This document shows, one piece after another, positions 34,144 to 45,711 of a stretch of 64,000 nucleotides of DNA (position 1 is its first letter; each line of letters starts with the position of its first letter). Location of the stretch: the NCBI GenBank assembly GCA_033032865.1, contig JAWHQI010000049.1, forward strand, positions 4,340,001 through 4,404,000. Reading direction: 5' to 3'. The notes beneath the pieces were generated by a model that was not told where the DNA came from, did not search any database, and saw only the letters and a program-made list of their open reading frames with translations. A program made the position numbers and the translations under genes. The stretch is from Dactylorhiza incarnata. Its lineage: Eukaryota; Streptophyta; Magnoliopsida; Asparagales; Orchidaceae.

Positions 34144-34153
34144 CTTTATATAG
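34144..34153 (-). promoter_or_regulatory. TATA box upstream of the copia-2 third ORF
   Basis: The minus strand reads CTATATAAAG about 25-35 bp before the first ATG at 34,118 and about 105 bp before the ATG at 34,040. It could support a separate transcript for the third ORF. Confidence 0.45.
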
Positions 34154-34199
34154 TATTAACATTTTAAAGGGAGATAGGGTGCGTACCTTAGGTTAAAAG

Positions 34200-34440
34200 A
34201 AGAGACTCTTTAGATCCAATAAGTTGAAATAAATAGAGAAATGCTGATTCGACGAAAATATTTATGGAGATATTCAATTCGTCGAAGAACTTATTGTCAC
34301 TCGACGAAGTTTTGAGAAAAAGTCCAGTTCGTCGAAGGTAAAGATTTTACCCGACGAATTTTCACAATGACTCATGAAAAGTACTTGGCTTCTCGAATAA
34401 GTGTGATTTTCTGATATTTGGTCTTGATCCTTTGTCCTTC
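34200..34440 (-). promoter_or_regulatory. U3-like spacer between pol and the third ORF
   Basis: This non-coding spacer contains TTCGACGAA, TTCGTCGAA (two), CTCGACGAAG and CCGACGAATT within 130 bp (34,236-34,363), the same palindrome class found in this element's LTR U3, placed just upstream of the TATA box at 34,144. Confidence 0.5.
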
Positions 34441-34443
34441 TCT

Positions 34444-35995
34444 TCAAGATTCCTTGTTCAGCATATGAAGTTCTAGCTTGAAGAAGTTGAATTTGGTCTC
34501 ATCAAGCAGCTTCATGAAAATGTCTGCAACTTGCTTATCCGTCGGGACATAACTGAGGTTTATGTCCTTGTTCTCCACATGCTCCCAAATGAAATGGTAG
34601 TGTATCTCTATATGTTTTGTCCGGCTGTGGGAGACTAGATTATTTGCAATAGCTATGACACTTGATGAGTCGTAGAACATCAGGATCTCCTTTAGCTTCA
34701 AGTTGTAGTATTCAAGTTGATTTCTGATCCACAAAAGTTGTGCATAGCAACTTCGTGCAGAGATATACTCTGATTCAGCAGTTGAGATTGCCACATAATT
34801 CTGCTTCTTGCTACTCCATGAGACAAGCCTTATTCCAAGGAATTGTCATGTCCCAGAAGTGCATTTCCTGTCATCCCAGCTACCTGCAAAATCAGCATCT
34901 GAAAATCATGTTAGTTCGAAGTCATTACTTCTTGGGTACCATAGCCCAAGATTTGGTGAGCCCTTAAGATATCTAAAAATCCTCTTTACAGCGGCATAAT
35001 GAGATTCCTTAGAGTTCACCTGAAATCTAGCATAGACACATGTTGAGAACATTATGTCTAGTCTACTGGCAGTAAGGTAGAGCAAGAATCCAATTATGCC
35101 CCTGTATTTGGTTTCATCAAAAGGATTCCCTTTCTCATCCTTGTCCAGAGTCATATTTGAGCCCATTGGAGTCCTCATTGAGGATGCGTTCTCTATTCTG
35201 AATTTCTTAATTAACTCTTTGGTGAACTTCGTATGAGAGATGAAGATTCCATCTTCAGATTAACCTGAAGTCCGAAGAAATACTTCAGCTCACCCATACT
35301 TCTCATTTCAAATTTCCCTTGCATTAAGTTCGAGAACTTTTTGCAAAGGTTATCATCCGTAGATCCAAAAATAATGTCATCAACATAGATTTTCACTAGC
35401 AAAATCTTGCCTTTCACTTCCCTAAGAAATATTGTCTTATCTATCTTTCCTCTTGTGAATATATTCTCAAGAAGAAACCTAGAGAGCGTCTCATACCAAG
35501 CTCGTGGTGCTTGTTTTAGACCATGTAATGCTTTATGTAAAAAGTAAACATAGTCATGAGGGTTGAATTAACAAAACCTGGGGGTTGATCTACGTATACT
35601 TCTTCCTTTAAGTTACCATTAAGGATGGTTGACTTCACGTCCATTTGATAGACCTTAAATCCTTTGTGAGCTGCATATGCTAGAAACAACCTGATCGCTT
35701 CGAGCCTTGCCACTGGTGCATAGGTTAGATCAAAGTCGATCCCTTCTTCTTGTTAGTAACCTTGGGAAACAAGTCTGGCTTTGTTCTTGATGATTATCCC
35801 GTCTTTGTCCAACTTGTTTATGTAAACCCATTTTGTTCTGATAACGTTCTGACCTTTGGGTCTTGGCACCAGCTTATAAACTTTGCATCTTTTGAACTGA
35901 TTGAGCTCCTCTTGCATTGCAATGATCCACGAAGCATCCTCTTTTGCTTCATCAAATTTCTTTGGTTCAACCTGCGAAAGAAAACTCAAATGCAA
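34444..35995 (-). pseudogene. Copia-2 reverse transcriptase and RNase H
   Basis: RT N-terminal block (35,753-35,995; IIAMQEELNQFKRCKVYKLV, RTKWVYINKLDKDG), [10 protein letters not shown] (35,516-35,713), the catalytic KIYVDDIIFGS (YVDD at 35,376-35,387, intact), GELKYFFGLQV, SRLDIMFSTCVYARF (34,906-35,178) and RNase H (34,444-34,794; STAESEYISARSC, DSSSVIAIANN, HSRTKHIEIHYHF). Stops or frameshifts separate each block, for example at about 35,210, 35,420-35,515 and 35,715-35,752. Confidence 0.88.
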
Positions 35996-37100
35996 AAAAT
36001 TGATTAGTTGTACCTCTTCTTGTCCTTACTCCAACACCGGTTTCTCCGATGATTTGATCAACCGGATGATCTCTTTGGTGTCTAATCACTAGATTTGTTG
36101 CATCTTCATTGATATCAGGTACTTCTACTTGAGGTATATCTTCAATTTCTTGAAGTTCTTCTTCTTCATGAGTGATTGGATAACTGACAAAGACTGTCCC
36201 TAGAGCATCCTCCTTGATAACATCCTCCAAGTTCAGTTCTTTTAGTTTTATCTTGGCATCTACATCTTCAACAAAAACACTAGAAGAGTTGTTGTGAAGC
36301 ATACTCTATCAAAAACAACATTAATTGATTCTTCTACGACCAGTGTTTTCTTGTTGAAATTCTAAATGCCTTACTATGGCTACTATATCCTACGAAAATA
36401 CCTTCAAAACATTTTTCACTAAACTTAGTTTTGTAATACTTCCCATTGTTAAGAACGAAGCATTTACTACCAAAAATTCTAAAATAAGATATAGTTGGTT
36501 TCCTGTTCTTTAGATGTTCATAAGGTGTCATTTGATGATTCTTGTTGATTAATGCTCTATTCTGCACGTGACAAGCAGTGTTGACGGCTTCTGTCTAGAA
36601 GTATTCTGGAAGAGTAGAATCATTCAACATTATCCTGCTTGCCTTTATGAGTGTTCTATTCTTTCTCTCGGCAACTCCATTTTGTTGTGGAGTACAAGGA
36701 GATGAAAATTCATGAAAGATACCTAAGCTTTCACAAAACTCTGTCATTGCCCCAGATTTGAATTCTGTTCTGTGGTCACTTCTAATTTTGACTACTGAGC
36801 AGTTTAATTCATTCTGTATTTGCCTGACAAAATTAGTGAAAGAATAAAACGTATGTACTTGTGTTTTAGAAAGAACACTCAAGCAAAATGTGAGTAATCA
36901 TCAACAATAACCAAAGTATAAGCATTACCTCCTAAACTTCTAACTGGCATGGGACCAAATAGATCCATATGTAGCAGATATAAGCATATGTTAGAATCTT
37001 TGCCAATCATACTCTTAAAGTTAGCCCGAGTCTGCTTGCCTATTTGGCATGCATGATAAGGTCTCTCTTTAAGGCACTTAACATCAGGAGCGTTACGCAC
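35967..37100 (-). pseudogene. Copia-2 integrase
   Basis: Zinc-binding end and core: CLKERPYHACQIGKQ and LLHMDLFGPMPVRSLGG (36,879-37,100), VKIRSDHRTEF and SSPCTPQQNGVAERKNRTLI (36,595-36,882) with D, D and E positions visible, YFRIFGSKCFVLNNGK (36,334-36,567), then the acidic linker to reverse transcriptase (35,967-36,302) with HQRDHPVDQIIGE. Frameshifts and stops lie near 36,880, 36,594 and 36,303-36,333. Confidence 0.85.
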
Positions 37101-37467
37101 TAAGTTCTGAGAAAATATTTCTACTCCGAGTGCCTTTTAAAATAGTTTCTAATGTATCAAACGACTTTATCAGGCACTTGTCCTTGTAGAACTCAACCAT
37201 ATAGCCTTTGTCACAAAGTTGGCTTATACTAATAAGATTATGTTTTAATCCCTTAACATAAGCTACATATGTAAAAGAGACTATACCGTTGGTAATCATA
37301 TCATAGCCTTTTGTGATTCCCCGATTGGATCCACCAAAGATAACCTGTGGACCATCTTTGATTGGGGTGAACTTATGTAGAAGGCTTCTTGTTCCGATCA
37401 TGTGTTGCGAACATCCACTGTCCAAATACCATATTGGCGTGATGTTTGCCTTTGGACATACCTTCAA
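37093..37467 (-). pseudogene. Copia-2 protease and pre-integrase segment
   Basis: An open stretch of 124 codons with IWYLDSGCSQHMIGTRSLLHKF, including the aspartic protease D-S-G at 37,414-37,422, then VIFGGSNRGITKGYD and LISISQLCDKGYMVEFY of the GAG-pre-integrase region. The HHCC histidines just downstream are damaged. Confidence 0.8.
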
Positions 37468-37479
37468 TCAACAATCAAT

Positions 37480-39773
37480 TGCCCTTAGGAACCGAAAAGG
37501 ATTTGGGTCCTTGGCTTCTTGTTAGACGAGTTTCCACTTGGATTGTTAACCTTGCGAGTGGTTGGCATTGCATTGTTAACTAGTGGAATTCTACCATTCT
37601 TTGGATTAAACCAGAAATCTATGGCGAAGTGAGCAACTTTGTCATAACACCAATAGTCAAACCTGTTGTACCTTCTATTACCCTACTGCTTAACTATTTG
37701 AACGAGGGGTCTAGTAGAGGCTACAGACTTAGAGGTAGAAGCCTCGTGATTGCAGCAAACACAGGGCTCCTTCTCACGTGGTTTTGTCACAACATTCTTG
37801 ACTTTTGGTGCTCTCTTAGTGGACGGTCCATGCACGAATGAACCATAGTCCTTGAGGACTATCTCTTCGTAAGGTGCTTTGAAAGTAGTCATTTTGAAGT
37901 TTCGAGGACGGCTCCATCCTTGGTTATCCTTACTTGACTCAATATGAGTTGGTCTCATAAAGTGACCATACATTGTTTCAAAGTCATACGTGTTAGTGGG
38001 AAACACTACCTTCCTGAAAGAAGGTTGACTCTGATCAGCCTTATCCTTTCCCTTAATGGCTCTTTTCTTAGATGCCTTACTTTTCTTAGTTTGATGACCG
38101 ATACCACTACCCTTCGCAGGAGCAGAAAAGCCATCGATGAGAAGGAGGATTGTCTTTGGCTTAGAGAAGCTTTTCAGTAGCTTTCTCTCTACGACTAGAT
38201 TTTCCTCCAGCTCAGTTATGGAATTCTCCTTTTTATTTAGTAGTTCAGCAGTGCTTTAGAGTTCGTCCTTCAAGATCTGGACTTCATCTCTGAAGGGAAG
38301 TAATTTTTCAATTTCTTCTCTCAGATCCGATTCCACGGTCTTGAGAGACTCAATCTCCTTTGTCTGAGATTTGACTACCTTTTGGCACTTGTCAAATCCT
38401 TTCAATAAGGCTTTGTACTGAACTAGTATAGCAGAATCTTCCTCTAAGGAGTAGCCCTCATCCGCTATGGAATTTGTCTCAGATTCAGAAAAAGGAGTAT
38501 GAGAGTTTACCTTCCCCTCATTTGGGGTGTTGTAGTTTTCCTCATCAGTCTGGGCCATTAGGCCAAAGTAGGCCTCTTCATTTAATCTTGACTTTTCTGA
38601 GTCGCTGTCGCTCAGAGTTTTTGACTTCTTCGCTAAAAAGCTCTTTTCCTCCTTCTTCTTACTTTTGAAGGATTTCAACTCTTCCTTTCTTGATCCTTCT
38701 TTCTTTTTGTATGGACACTCCGCAATCACGTGCCCTGACTTGTTACATCAATAACAAACAATGTCAGTCGAAGCGTGTTTGTTCAGTTGTGATTTATACC
38801 TGACATTATTGTATTCTTTCTTGTGATGTTCACCATCACGCCTTGATCTTCTGTGAGCTGATGAAGAGGGTTGACCTCTCCTCTACTTTCTCTTGTTCAA
38901 CAGTCTTTTGAATTGCTTGGAAAGCAGAGAGAACTCTCCATCGTACATGTCTGAGCTTTAAGAGCAAGCAACAGACTCATCATCTTCTTCTGACAACCGT
39001 GTATTTATCGGTACCATGATTTTACCTTTCTTTTATCCTTCGGCCTTCAGAGCTATGGAGCTCTCCTTTCCAGAAGTCCTGTTTACATCTTCCTTAGCTT
39101 TCCTGAAGCTGAGCTTAAGTTCATGGGAGAAGAGCTTCCCAAATAAGATTTGAGGCTCCATTATAGCCAACTTGCCAAACTCTCTTATGGCGATAGCCTT
39201 GGTATCCCATTCTTTTGTCAGGGATCTCAAGAACTTGTATTTTAGTTCTCCAACAGTAAATTCCTGGTCATTATTCCTTAGACCATTAACGATTTTAAAG
39301 AACTTCTCATAAGTATGTGATATGCTATCTCTTGGGTCTTGTTTGATGGCTTTGTATTCTTGATTCAGTAGAGATCTACGATCATCTCTAACTTCTTCAG
39401 CGCCCTCCATTAAGACTACGAGAGAATCCCACATCTCTTTGGCGGACTTGTAGTGAAACAGACTTTGTAGCATGGAATCATCTACTGCACTAGCAATGAT
39501 GTTTTTGGCCTTCTTGTCCAAGGATACAATATCGATCTCATCTTTAGTAAGCTCTAGCAACTTCTTTGCAATTTGAATATTTGAATTTATTGAAGATGGT
39601 TTCATGGGAATATAAGGGTCTTCTTCAACACTCTGAAAAATTATTGGGTCGGCGGCTTCCATGTAGAACCTAACTCTTTCCTTCCACATAAGGAAGTTCT
39701 CTTCTGTGCATACTGGCAACTTCATGGAAGAATCCTTGATCTTGTCCATTCCAGACATGGTGTCTTTGAACAA
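37480..39773 (-). pseudogene. Copia-2 gag
   Basis: The N-terminal capsid (39,033-39,773, 246 codons) has ENFLMWKERVRFYMEAADP, KSAKEMWDSLVVLMEG, SISHTYEKFFKIVNGLRNN and KYKFLRSLTKEWDTKAIAI, a Sirevirus-type gag. The CCHC knuckle at 38,714-38,756 would read CY-x-CNKSGHVIAEC but has a TGA at the second variable position (38,748-38,750). After it come a Lys/Glu-rich segment, an acidic part and a predicted coiled coil (38,256-38,500), then the C-terminal gag (37,683-38,006). Frameshifted near 38,220 and 38,990. Confidence 0.82.
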
Positions 39774-39818
39774 CTAGATGGAGGAGCTTATTCAAGGTGT
39801 TAACCTCTTAACGAACAA

Positions 39819-39834
39819 CCTCTCTCTGATACCA
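39819..39834 (-). other. Copia-2 primer-binding site
   Basis: The minus strand reads TGGTATCAGAGAGAGG, matching the initiator-Met tRNA complement over TGGTATCAGAG, just inside the 5' LTR. Copies in related positions occur at 41,198-41,213 and, on the plus strand, 63,936-63,952. Confidence 0.85.
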
Positions 39835-39836
39835 AT

Positions 39837-40224
39837 AAGTAGTATCTAGTTTCTACCTAAGTCACCTAGAGGGGGGTGAATTGGTGAGTTCTATGGCTTC
39901 TAAGCGGAATTAAAATTTTAAATGAAAGCACACCGAAATCAAAGATCACACAGAGACACAAGGATTTTATAGTTGTTCCTCGATGTGGGTACTCCACTTT
40001 TCCGCCTCACATATCTAGCACGCCCGGCTAGACTAGGATACTTCACAAATTTCAGATTAAAAGTAATCTTACAACTCGAAGTTCACAACTCCTACAAGCT
40101 CGGAGACCACTTCCCCTACAAACTCAGAGAACAAACTCTCTTACACACTCGATCCTTTAATCTAGGATCTACAAGAACTCGGAAGACAAAACTTCCTACA
40201 AGAATTAGTAAAAGATGTTACAAA
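39837..40224 (-). repeat. Copia-2 5' LTR remnant (R/U5 part)
   Basis: Homologous to the 3' LTR segment 30,172-30,560; it stops at 40,224 after GATGTTACAAA where copia-3 LTR begins. U3 is absent. Confidence 0.85.
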
Positions 40225-40774
40225 TGTTGGGAAAACCCCCATAGATTTATCTTAATAAATTATCTAAAAGTGATTTTAACTATTAGGTTTCAATTAACCA
40301 TTGTATAGTGAGGGTAATCTGGTCATTAGATGACTTAGGATGTCACACTCAACCTAGGGTGTCAAGACCATTTCAAGAGAAGCACAAATTTGGTGAAGTT
40401 AATTTTTGCGTCGAATAGGAATCGACGCAACATCGAATGGATGTCGATGCTACTCTGCAAGAAGTCCAAGCAACATACTCTTTCTATCAGAGTAGTTCAA
40501 GTCGACGTTACGTCGAATAGATATCGACGTAGAGGCCATGCACCTGTCGAAGTACTTTGTAATGTCAACGCAGCTTCTACTTCAATTCAACGCAGAAGGA
40601 AATATATGTCGAAGCCATCTAAAGTCAATGCAACATTGACTTCTTCTCGACGCAGATAATGAAGTTCAGAGGAAAGCCATCAACTCAATGTTTATGTCGA
40701 TTGGGTATCAATGCAATGTCGACTAGCAGAGTTCAGTCAGAGCGAGGATGAATTTGAAGCTGCTCCTACAAGAA
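40225..40774 (+). repeat. Copia-3 LTR fragment, first copy
   Basis: Begins TGTTGGGAAAA and matches the first about 550 bp of the LTR at 62,221, including TCGACGCAACATCGA and ATATCGACGTAGAGG hairpins. It stops at about 40,774, where copia-2 gag sequence follows; TTCAG is shared at the join. By eye about 7% different from the 62,221 copy. Confidence 0.85.
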
Positions 40775-41152
40775 TTCAGTGCCCTCCCTTAAGACTACGA
40801 GAGAATCCCACATCTCTTTGGCGGACTTGTAGTGAACCAGATTTTGTAGAATGGAATCATCTACTGCACTAGCAATGATGTTTTTGGCCTTCTTGTCCAA
40901 GGCTACAATAGCGATCTCATCTTTAGTAAGCTCTAGCATCTTCTTTGCAATTTTAACATTTGAATTTATTGAAGATGGTTTCATGGGAATAGAAGGGTCT
41001 TCTTCAACACTCTGAAAAATTCTTGGGTCGGCGATTTCCATGTAGAACCTAACTATCTCCTTCCACATAGGGAAGTTCTCTTTTGTGCATAACAACAACT
41101 TTATGGAAGAATCCTTGTTCTTGTCTGTTCTAGACATGGTGTCTTTGAACAA
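40775..41152 (-). pseudogene. Duplicated N-terminal copia-2 gag fragment
   Basis: About 125 codons homologous to the gag N terminus at 39,400-39,773 (ENFPMWKEIVRFYMEIADP, KSAKEMWDSLVVLREG), with roughly one residue in six changed. Its leader and a PBS (41,198-41,213) follow at the right, then another LTR copy. It is the second copy of a tandem duplication. Confidence 0.85.
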
Positions 41153-41215
41153 CTAGATGGAGGAGTTTGTTCAAGGTGTTAACCTCTTAACGAACAACCT
41201 CCCTCTGATACCAAT

Positions 41216-41468
41216 TAAAAGTATCTAGTTGCTACCTAAGTCACCTAGAGGGGGGTGAATAGGTGAGTTTATGGCTTCTAAGAGGAATTGAAATTTTAAA
41301 CAAAAGTACACAGAAATCAAAGATCACACAACGACACAATGATTTTATAGTGGTTCCCCGATGTGGGTACTCCACTTTCCCGCCTCACCTATCTAGCACG
41401 CCCGGCTAGACTAGGATACTTCATAAATCTCAGATTAAAAGTAATCTTACAACTCAGAGTTCACAATT
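41216..41468 (-). repeat. Copia-2-type LTR, duplicated copy, left part
   Basis: R/U5 sequence matching 39,837-40,090, interrupted at 41,468 by the CACTA element and resumed at 62,084. Confidence 0.85.
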
Positions 41469-41502
41469 CACTACAATAAATTACACTTTTAGTAAGGATT
41501 AA
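41469..41502 (+). repeat. CACTA left terminal inverted repeat
   Basis: Pairs with 62,050-62,083; both read inward CACTACAA-Y-AAATTACAC then TTTTAGTAAGGA-Y-TAA. Confidence 0.95.
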
Positions 41503-41900
41503 AAACGTTACAAAAGGTAACAAATATCGTTACGCAAAGTTTTTGTAACGTAATTTACTTTATGTGACGGTCGTTACCTAAGGCTCGACGCTAGAAGTTC
41601 TTGTAACAAACTTTTGTTTGTCGTTACAAATAATTTATTTGTGACAAACATTACTTCCTCACAATAAGATGAGTTATATTAAAGAATATTTCGTTACAAA
41701 TGTTTGACTTCTTCCTCACTAAAGAAATTATATTTATATATCAAATATATGAATATTTCGTTACAAATGTTTGATTTCGTTACAATTGTTATGACATAAC
41801 AATTATGAATATTTCGTTACAAATGTTTGATTTCGTTATAATTGTTATGACATAACAATAATTATTTCGTTACAATTGTTGTATACCTTCGTTACCCAAA
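41503..41900 (+). repeat. CACTA left subterminal repeats
   Basis: About a dozen TTCGTTACAA or GTTACAAA motifs in both orientations, including a ~70-bp segment with ATTTCGTTACAAATGTTTGA that is duplicated. Such clusters are the binding sites of TNPA-type proteins in En/Spm elements. Confidence 0.8.
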
Positions 41901-42690
41901 AAATTCATTTATATTATTAAATTTTCAATTCCTAATTTAGATGGATACGCATGATTTTATTATAAATATGAAATATTATTTAAAGTATAATATAGTTTTA
42001 TATTATGTAATATTATTTTATATTCATTAATAATTTGTAATTATAATATTTAATAATAGAAATCATTATAGGTTTTAAAAACTAATATACATTTCATATT
42101 TAAAATTTCAATAAAGTACGGGAAGGAAAAAATATGCCAAATTAATAAAAAGGAAACACAGTACAAATATTAAATTTGAAATACTTGTAGTAGTTAGATA
42201 GAGTACAAGCTAAGTGTCATCTCATCTATAACAAAACAATATTACATAACAACAATAAGTTCAAGATGTTTTACAAAACACATCAACTTCTACGCTTTCT
42301 GACTAATGCATCCTCTTCCATCACTTTTCGCTCCAATCTCCAACTCCCTAGAAATAAAAGAGAGCAATTATTAAAGGGGGCAGCAACACTTTAAAGGGGG
42401 CAAAAAGATAATATAAAGAGGATTCATGGGTGTGATGTGAAAATGTGTAAGTTTTACAAGGCATAAAGGTTTAAAACTAATACTTAGATGAAGTTTAATA
42501 CATAAATAGTTCATTTGATCATTACAATACATAAGCATTGGATAAGATAGTTAAATAAGCAGTTGAAGAACCCTAAACATGCAAGTTCATGAGTAATACA
42601 ATGATAGCTATATTTTATGATCTAGTACATTAGCAGTTTTAATAAGAGATTGAAGAACACAACTCACTGTAGTATAATACATTAGCATTA
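41901..42690. other. CACTA interior, AT-rich, no gene recognised
   Basis: Non-coding except for a possible short terminal exon (minus, about 42,284-42,353) preceded by TTTATTTCTAG; it is not needed for the TNPA-like frame, so I do not call it. Confidence 0.5.
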
Positions 42691-43384
42691 TATGATCTAG
42701 CACAACACACTCACTGCAGTACAACACACTCACTACACAACACAACTCACTACACAACACAGCTCAACACTCATTGCACAACACTACTCACTGCACAACA
42801 CACTCACTGCACAACACAGCCCACCACTCAGTCACTGCACACCACTCTCTGCCCAACACACTCACTGCACAACATAACACTCATTGCACTGCAAATCACT
42901 ACACACTCACTGCACACTTACTACTCATTGCACAACACATCGTACTACTCACTACACAACACAGCGTACTACTAACTCACAGCACAGCACACTCACTACA
43001 AAACACTACACATTGGCAGCTGCAGCAATGCAGCAAGCTGGCACCTGCAGCAATGCAGCAAATTGGCAGCTGCAGTTTGATGTAGCAAACTGATTGCTGC
43101 CAGTTTGCTGCAGTTGCGGCAAACTGCAGCTACAAGGGAAGAGCATATTTTATTACTTTCTGCACAACGCACTACACTACTCACTCCCAACATAATACAC
43201 TCTGCACAAAACACTTACTGCACAAAAAATAACACGCACTTCACAACACTGCACTCAACGCAGCTACACACACATCCCTTACAGTTGCATACACAACACA
43301 ACTACACACACAACACTCAGCACAAATACACACACAACACTCGCACCAAAGTGTTTGATGCAGCTGCAGCAAACTCGTTGTTGC
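42690..43384. repeat. ACACACTCACTGCACAAC-type repeats and CAGCTGCAGCAAT units
   Basis: Degenerate tandem CTCACTGCACAACACA units (42,705-43,010 and 43,190-43,350) around a block of GCAGCTGCAGCAATGCAGCA (43,012-43,130). Open frames rich in Thr/His or Gln/Leu are repeat artefacts. Confidence 0.75.
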
Positions 43385-45480
43385 AGTAAACTACTGTTGA
43401 TGCATTGCAACTGCAGCAAAGAGTTTGATGCAATGCAGAAAACTGGCACCTGCAGCAATGCAACAAATTGGCAGCTGCAGCCTCCCCACAGCACTAGCCT
43501 TAACCTGTATTTTTCTAAAATAACATTTATCTCATAGTTCTCTACCATCTCAAAATCATGGACTTTCTTCATGGTTGGCAGATATGATAATGATGGAGCA
43601 AAAGAAGGAAATTCTAGTGTTGTCATACCATCAAATTCTTCTACCGCTGATTACAAAAAGAACTTCACAATTCCAAAAATACCCCCGCGCAGAGAATTCT
43701 ATAAGAAACTCAAAGTCATATAGACTACATATGCGTAGACAATAGAATTCAATATATATCGACACTAACTAATTACTCTGATGCGCTCACAAAACCTAGC
43801 AACACAACACTAGAATTAGATACACTATTTTTTCATGGATGATTGGATCCAAAAGCTCTAAGAAGAACTGACTAAAAGAATTCAAAGTTGAAAGGAAAAT
43901 GAAGTCCACCCGCCTATTTCACCAACTATATCAATCATCTAGAAACAAATGCAACTAAATTAACAAGAAAGATTCACATATCCAAGTTTGTGCTTCTCAA
44001 TTACGGGCATTGTGAGTTCTCTTACAATTGTGTGATTCTAGCTATTGATCGAATGAGAACATTAAAACCATCAATGACAGCGAATTGCATAAGCAGAAAA
44101 AGATCGACAAAAATAAACCATCAAACCCGCCGCAGCTGCAGTTTGCCGCAGCTGCAGTTTGCCGCAGTTGCAGTTTGCCGCAGCTGCAGTTTGTCGCAGC
44201 TGCAGTTTTCCATAGCTGTAGTTTGCCACAGCTGCAGTTTGCCGCAGCTGCAGTTTGCCGCAGCTGCAGTTTGCCGCAGCTGCAGTTTGCCGCAGCTGCA
44301 GTTTGCCGCACCTGCAGTTTGCCGCAGCTGCAGTTTGCCGCAGCTGTAGCAAACTCTATGCTTCAGTAAACTACTATTGATGCAATGCAACTGCAGCAAA
44401 GAGTTTGATGCAATGCAGCAAACTGGCACCTGCAGCTATGCAGCAAATTGGCAACTGCAGCCTCCCCACCGCACTAGCCTTAGCCTGCATTTTTCTAAAT
44501 TAATGTTTATCTCATAGTTCTTTACCATCTCAAAATCATGGACATTCTTCATGGTTGGCAGATATGATAATGATGGAGAAAAAGAAGGAAATTCTAGTGT
44601 TGTCCTACCATCAAATTCTTCTACCGCTGATTACAAAAAGAACTTCACAATTCCAATAATACCCCCGCGCAGAGAATTCTATAAGAAACTCAAAGTCATA
44701 TAGACTGCATATGCGTAGACAATAGAATTCAATATATATCGACACTAACTAATTACTCTGATGCGCTCACAAAACCTAGCAACACAACACTAGAATTAGA
44801 TACACTATTTTTTCATGGATGATTGGATCCAAAAGCTCTAAGAAGAACTGGCTAAAAGAATTCAAAGTTGAAAGGAAAATGAAGTCCACCCGCCTATTTC
44901 ACCAACTATATCAATCATCTAGAAACAAATGCAACTAAATTAACAAGAAAGATTCACATATCCTAGTTTGTGCTTCTCAATTACGGGCATTGTGAGTGCT
45001 CTTCCAATTGTGTGATTCTAGATATTGATCGAATGAGAACATTAAAAGCATCAATGACAGCGAATTGTATAAGCATAAAAAGATCGACAACAATAAACCA
45101 TCAAACCCGCCGTAGCTGCAGTTTGCCGCAGCTGCAGTTTGCCGCAGCTGCAGTTTGCCGCAGCTGCAGTTTGCCGCAGCTGCAGTTTGCCGCAGCTGCA
45201 GTTTGCCGCAGCTGCAGTTTGCCGCAGCTGCAGTTTGCCGCAGCTGCAGTTTGCCGCAGCTGCAGTTTGCCGCAGCTGCAGTTTGCCGCAGCTGCAGTTT
45301 GCCGCAGCTGCAGTTTGCCGTAGCTGCAGTTTGCTGCAGCTGTAGTTTGCCGCAGCTGCAGTTTGCCGCAGCTGCAGTTTGCCGCAGCTGTAGTTTGTCG
45401 CAGCTACAGTTTGCCGCAGCTGCAGTTTGCTGCAGTAATTTTATTTATAAACCCGTAGCTGCAGTTTGCTGCAGCTACAG
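43385..45480. repeat. Tandem ~979-bp duplication, each copy ending in a 16-bp minisatellite
   Basis: The copy starting near 43,385 repeats near 44,364 with few differences (shared CCTCCCCACMGCACTAGCCTTA, ATACCCCCGCGCAGAGAATT and others). Each ends in a GCCGCAGCTGCAGTTT array: about 13 units at 44,127-44,347 and about 21 units at 45,106-45,440. The unit holds overlapping palindromes CAGCTG and CTGCAG. The Cys/Ser/Leu/Gln-rich frames here are periodic translations of the unit. Confidence 0.9.
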
Positions 45481-45711
45481 CAAACCCGCCGCAGCAATTT
45501 TACTTATAAAAAAGACATGGATTGAAACTATAATGAAAGACATGATGTACTTAGGCATTAGTGACTATAAGAAACCATCAAACATAAACCAATGACTAGA
45601 CCAAAATGAATTCAAATGCACCAAAAATAATAATAGAAGAAGAGATGAGGAGGCAAAGGAAGAAAGAGCTCACAGAGGTGGGTTTTTCAACCAAATAGCA
45701 CCAAAAAGTCA

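Larger units (their letters stand above)
30170..40224 (-). mobile_element. Copia-2: Sirevirus-like element with extra ORF after pol
   Basis: Minus-strand order: 5' LTR remnant (39,837-40,224), PBS (39,819-39,834), gag (37,480-39,773), protease, integrase, reverse transcriptase, RNase H (34,444 onward), a U3-like spacer with TATA box, an additional ORF (31,698-34,118) and the 3' LTR (30,170 to about 31,270). Gag type, PBS and a long extra ORF behind pol match the Sirevirus group of Ty1/copia. The 5' LTR is cut at 40,224 by copia-3. Coding regions carry many frameshifts and stops, and the two LTR copies differ by roughly 7% over 385 bp by eye, so it is an old insertion. Confidence 0.85.

Noticed and set aside
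40225..40774. Independent second insertion of copia-3
   Set aside because: The junction with the copia-2 LTR is at the same base as at 62,221 and the neighbouring gag/PBS are also repeated, so duplication is simpler.
42284..42353. Extra 3' exon of the TNPA-like gene
   Set aside because: Acceptor-like CTAG and a short open stretch exist, but the gene already closes with a stop at 45,712 and phases agree without it.
44042..45595. Several overlapping open frames of 90-146 codons on both strands rich in Cys, Ser, Leu, Gln and Ala
   Set aside because: They are periodic translations of the 16-bp GCCGCAGCTGCAGTTT minisatellite (48 bp = 16 codons); no non-repeat domain.
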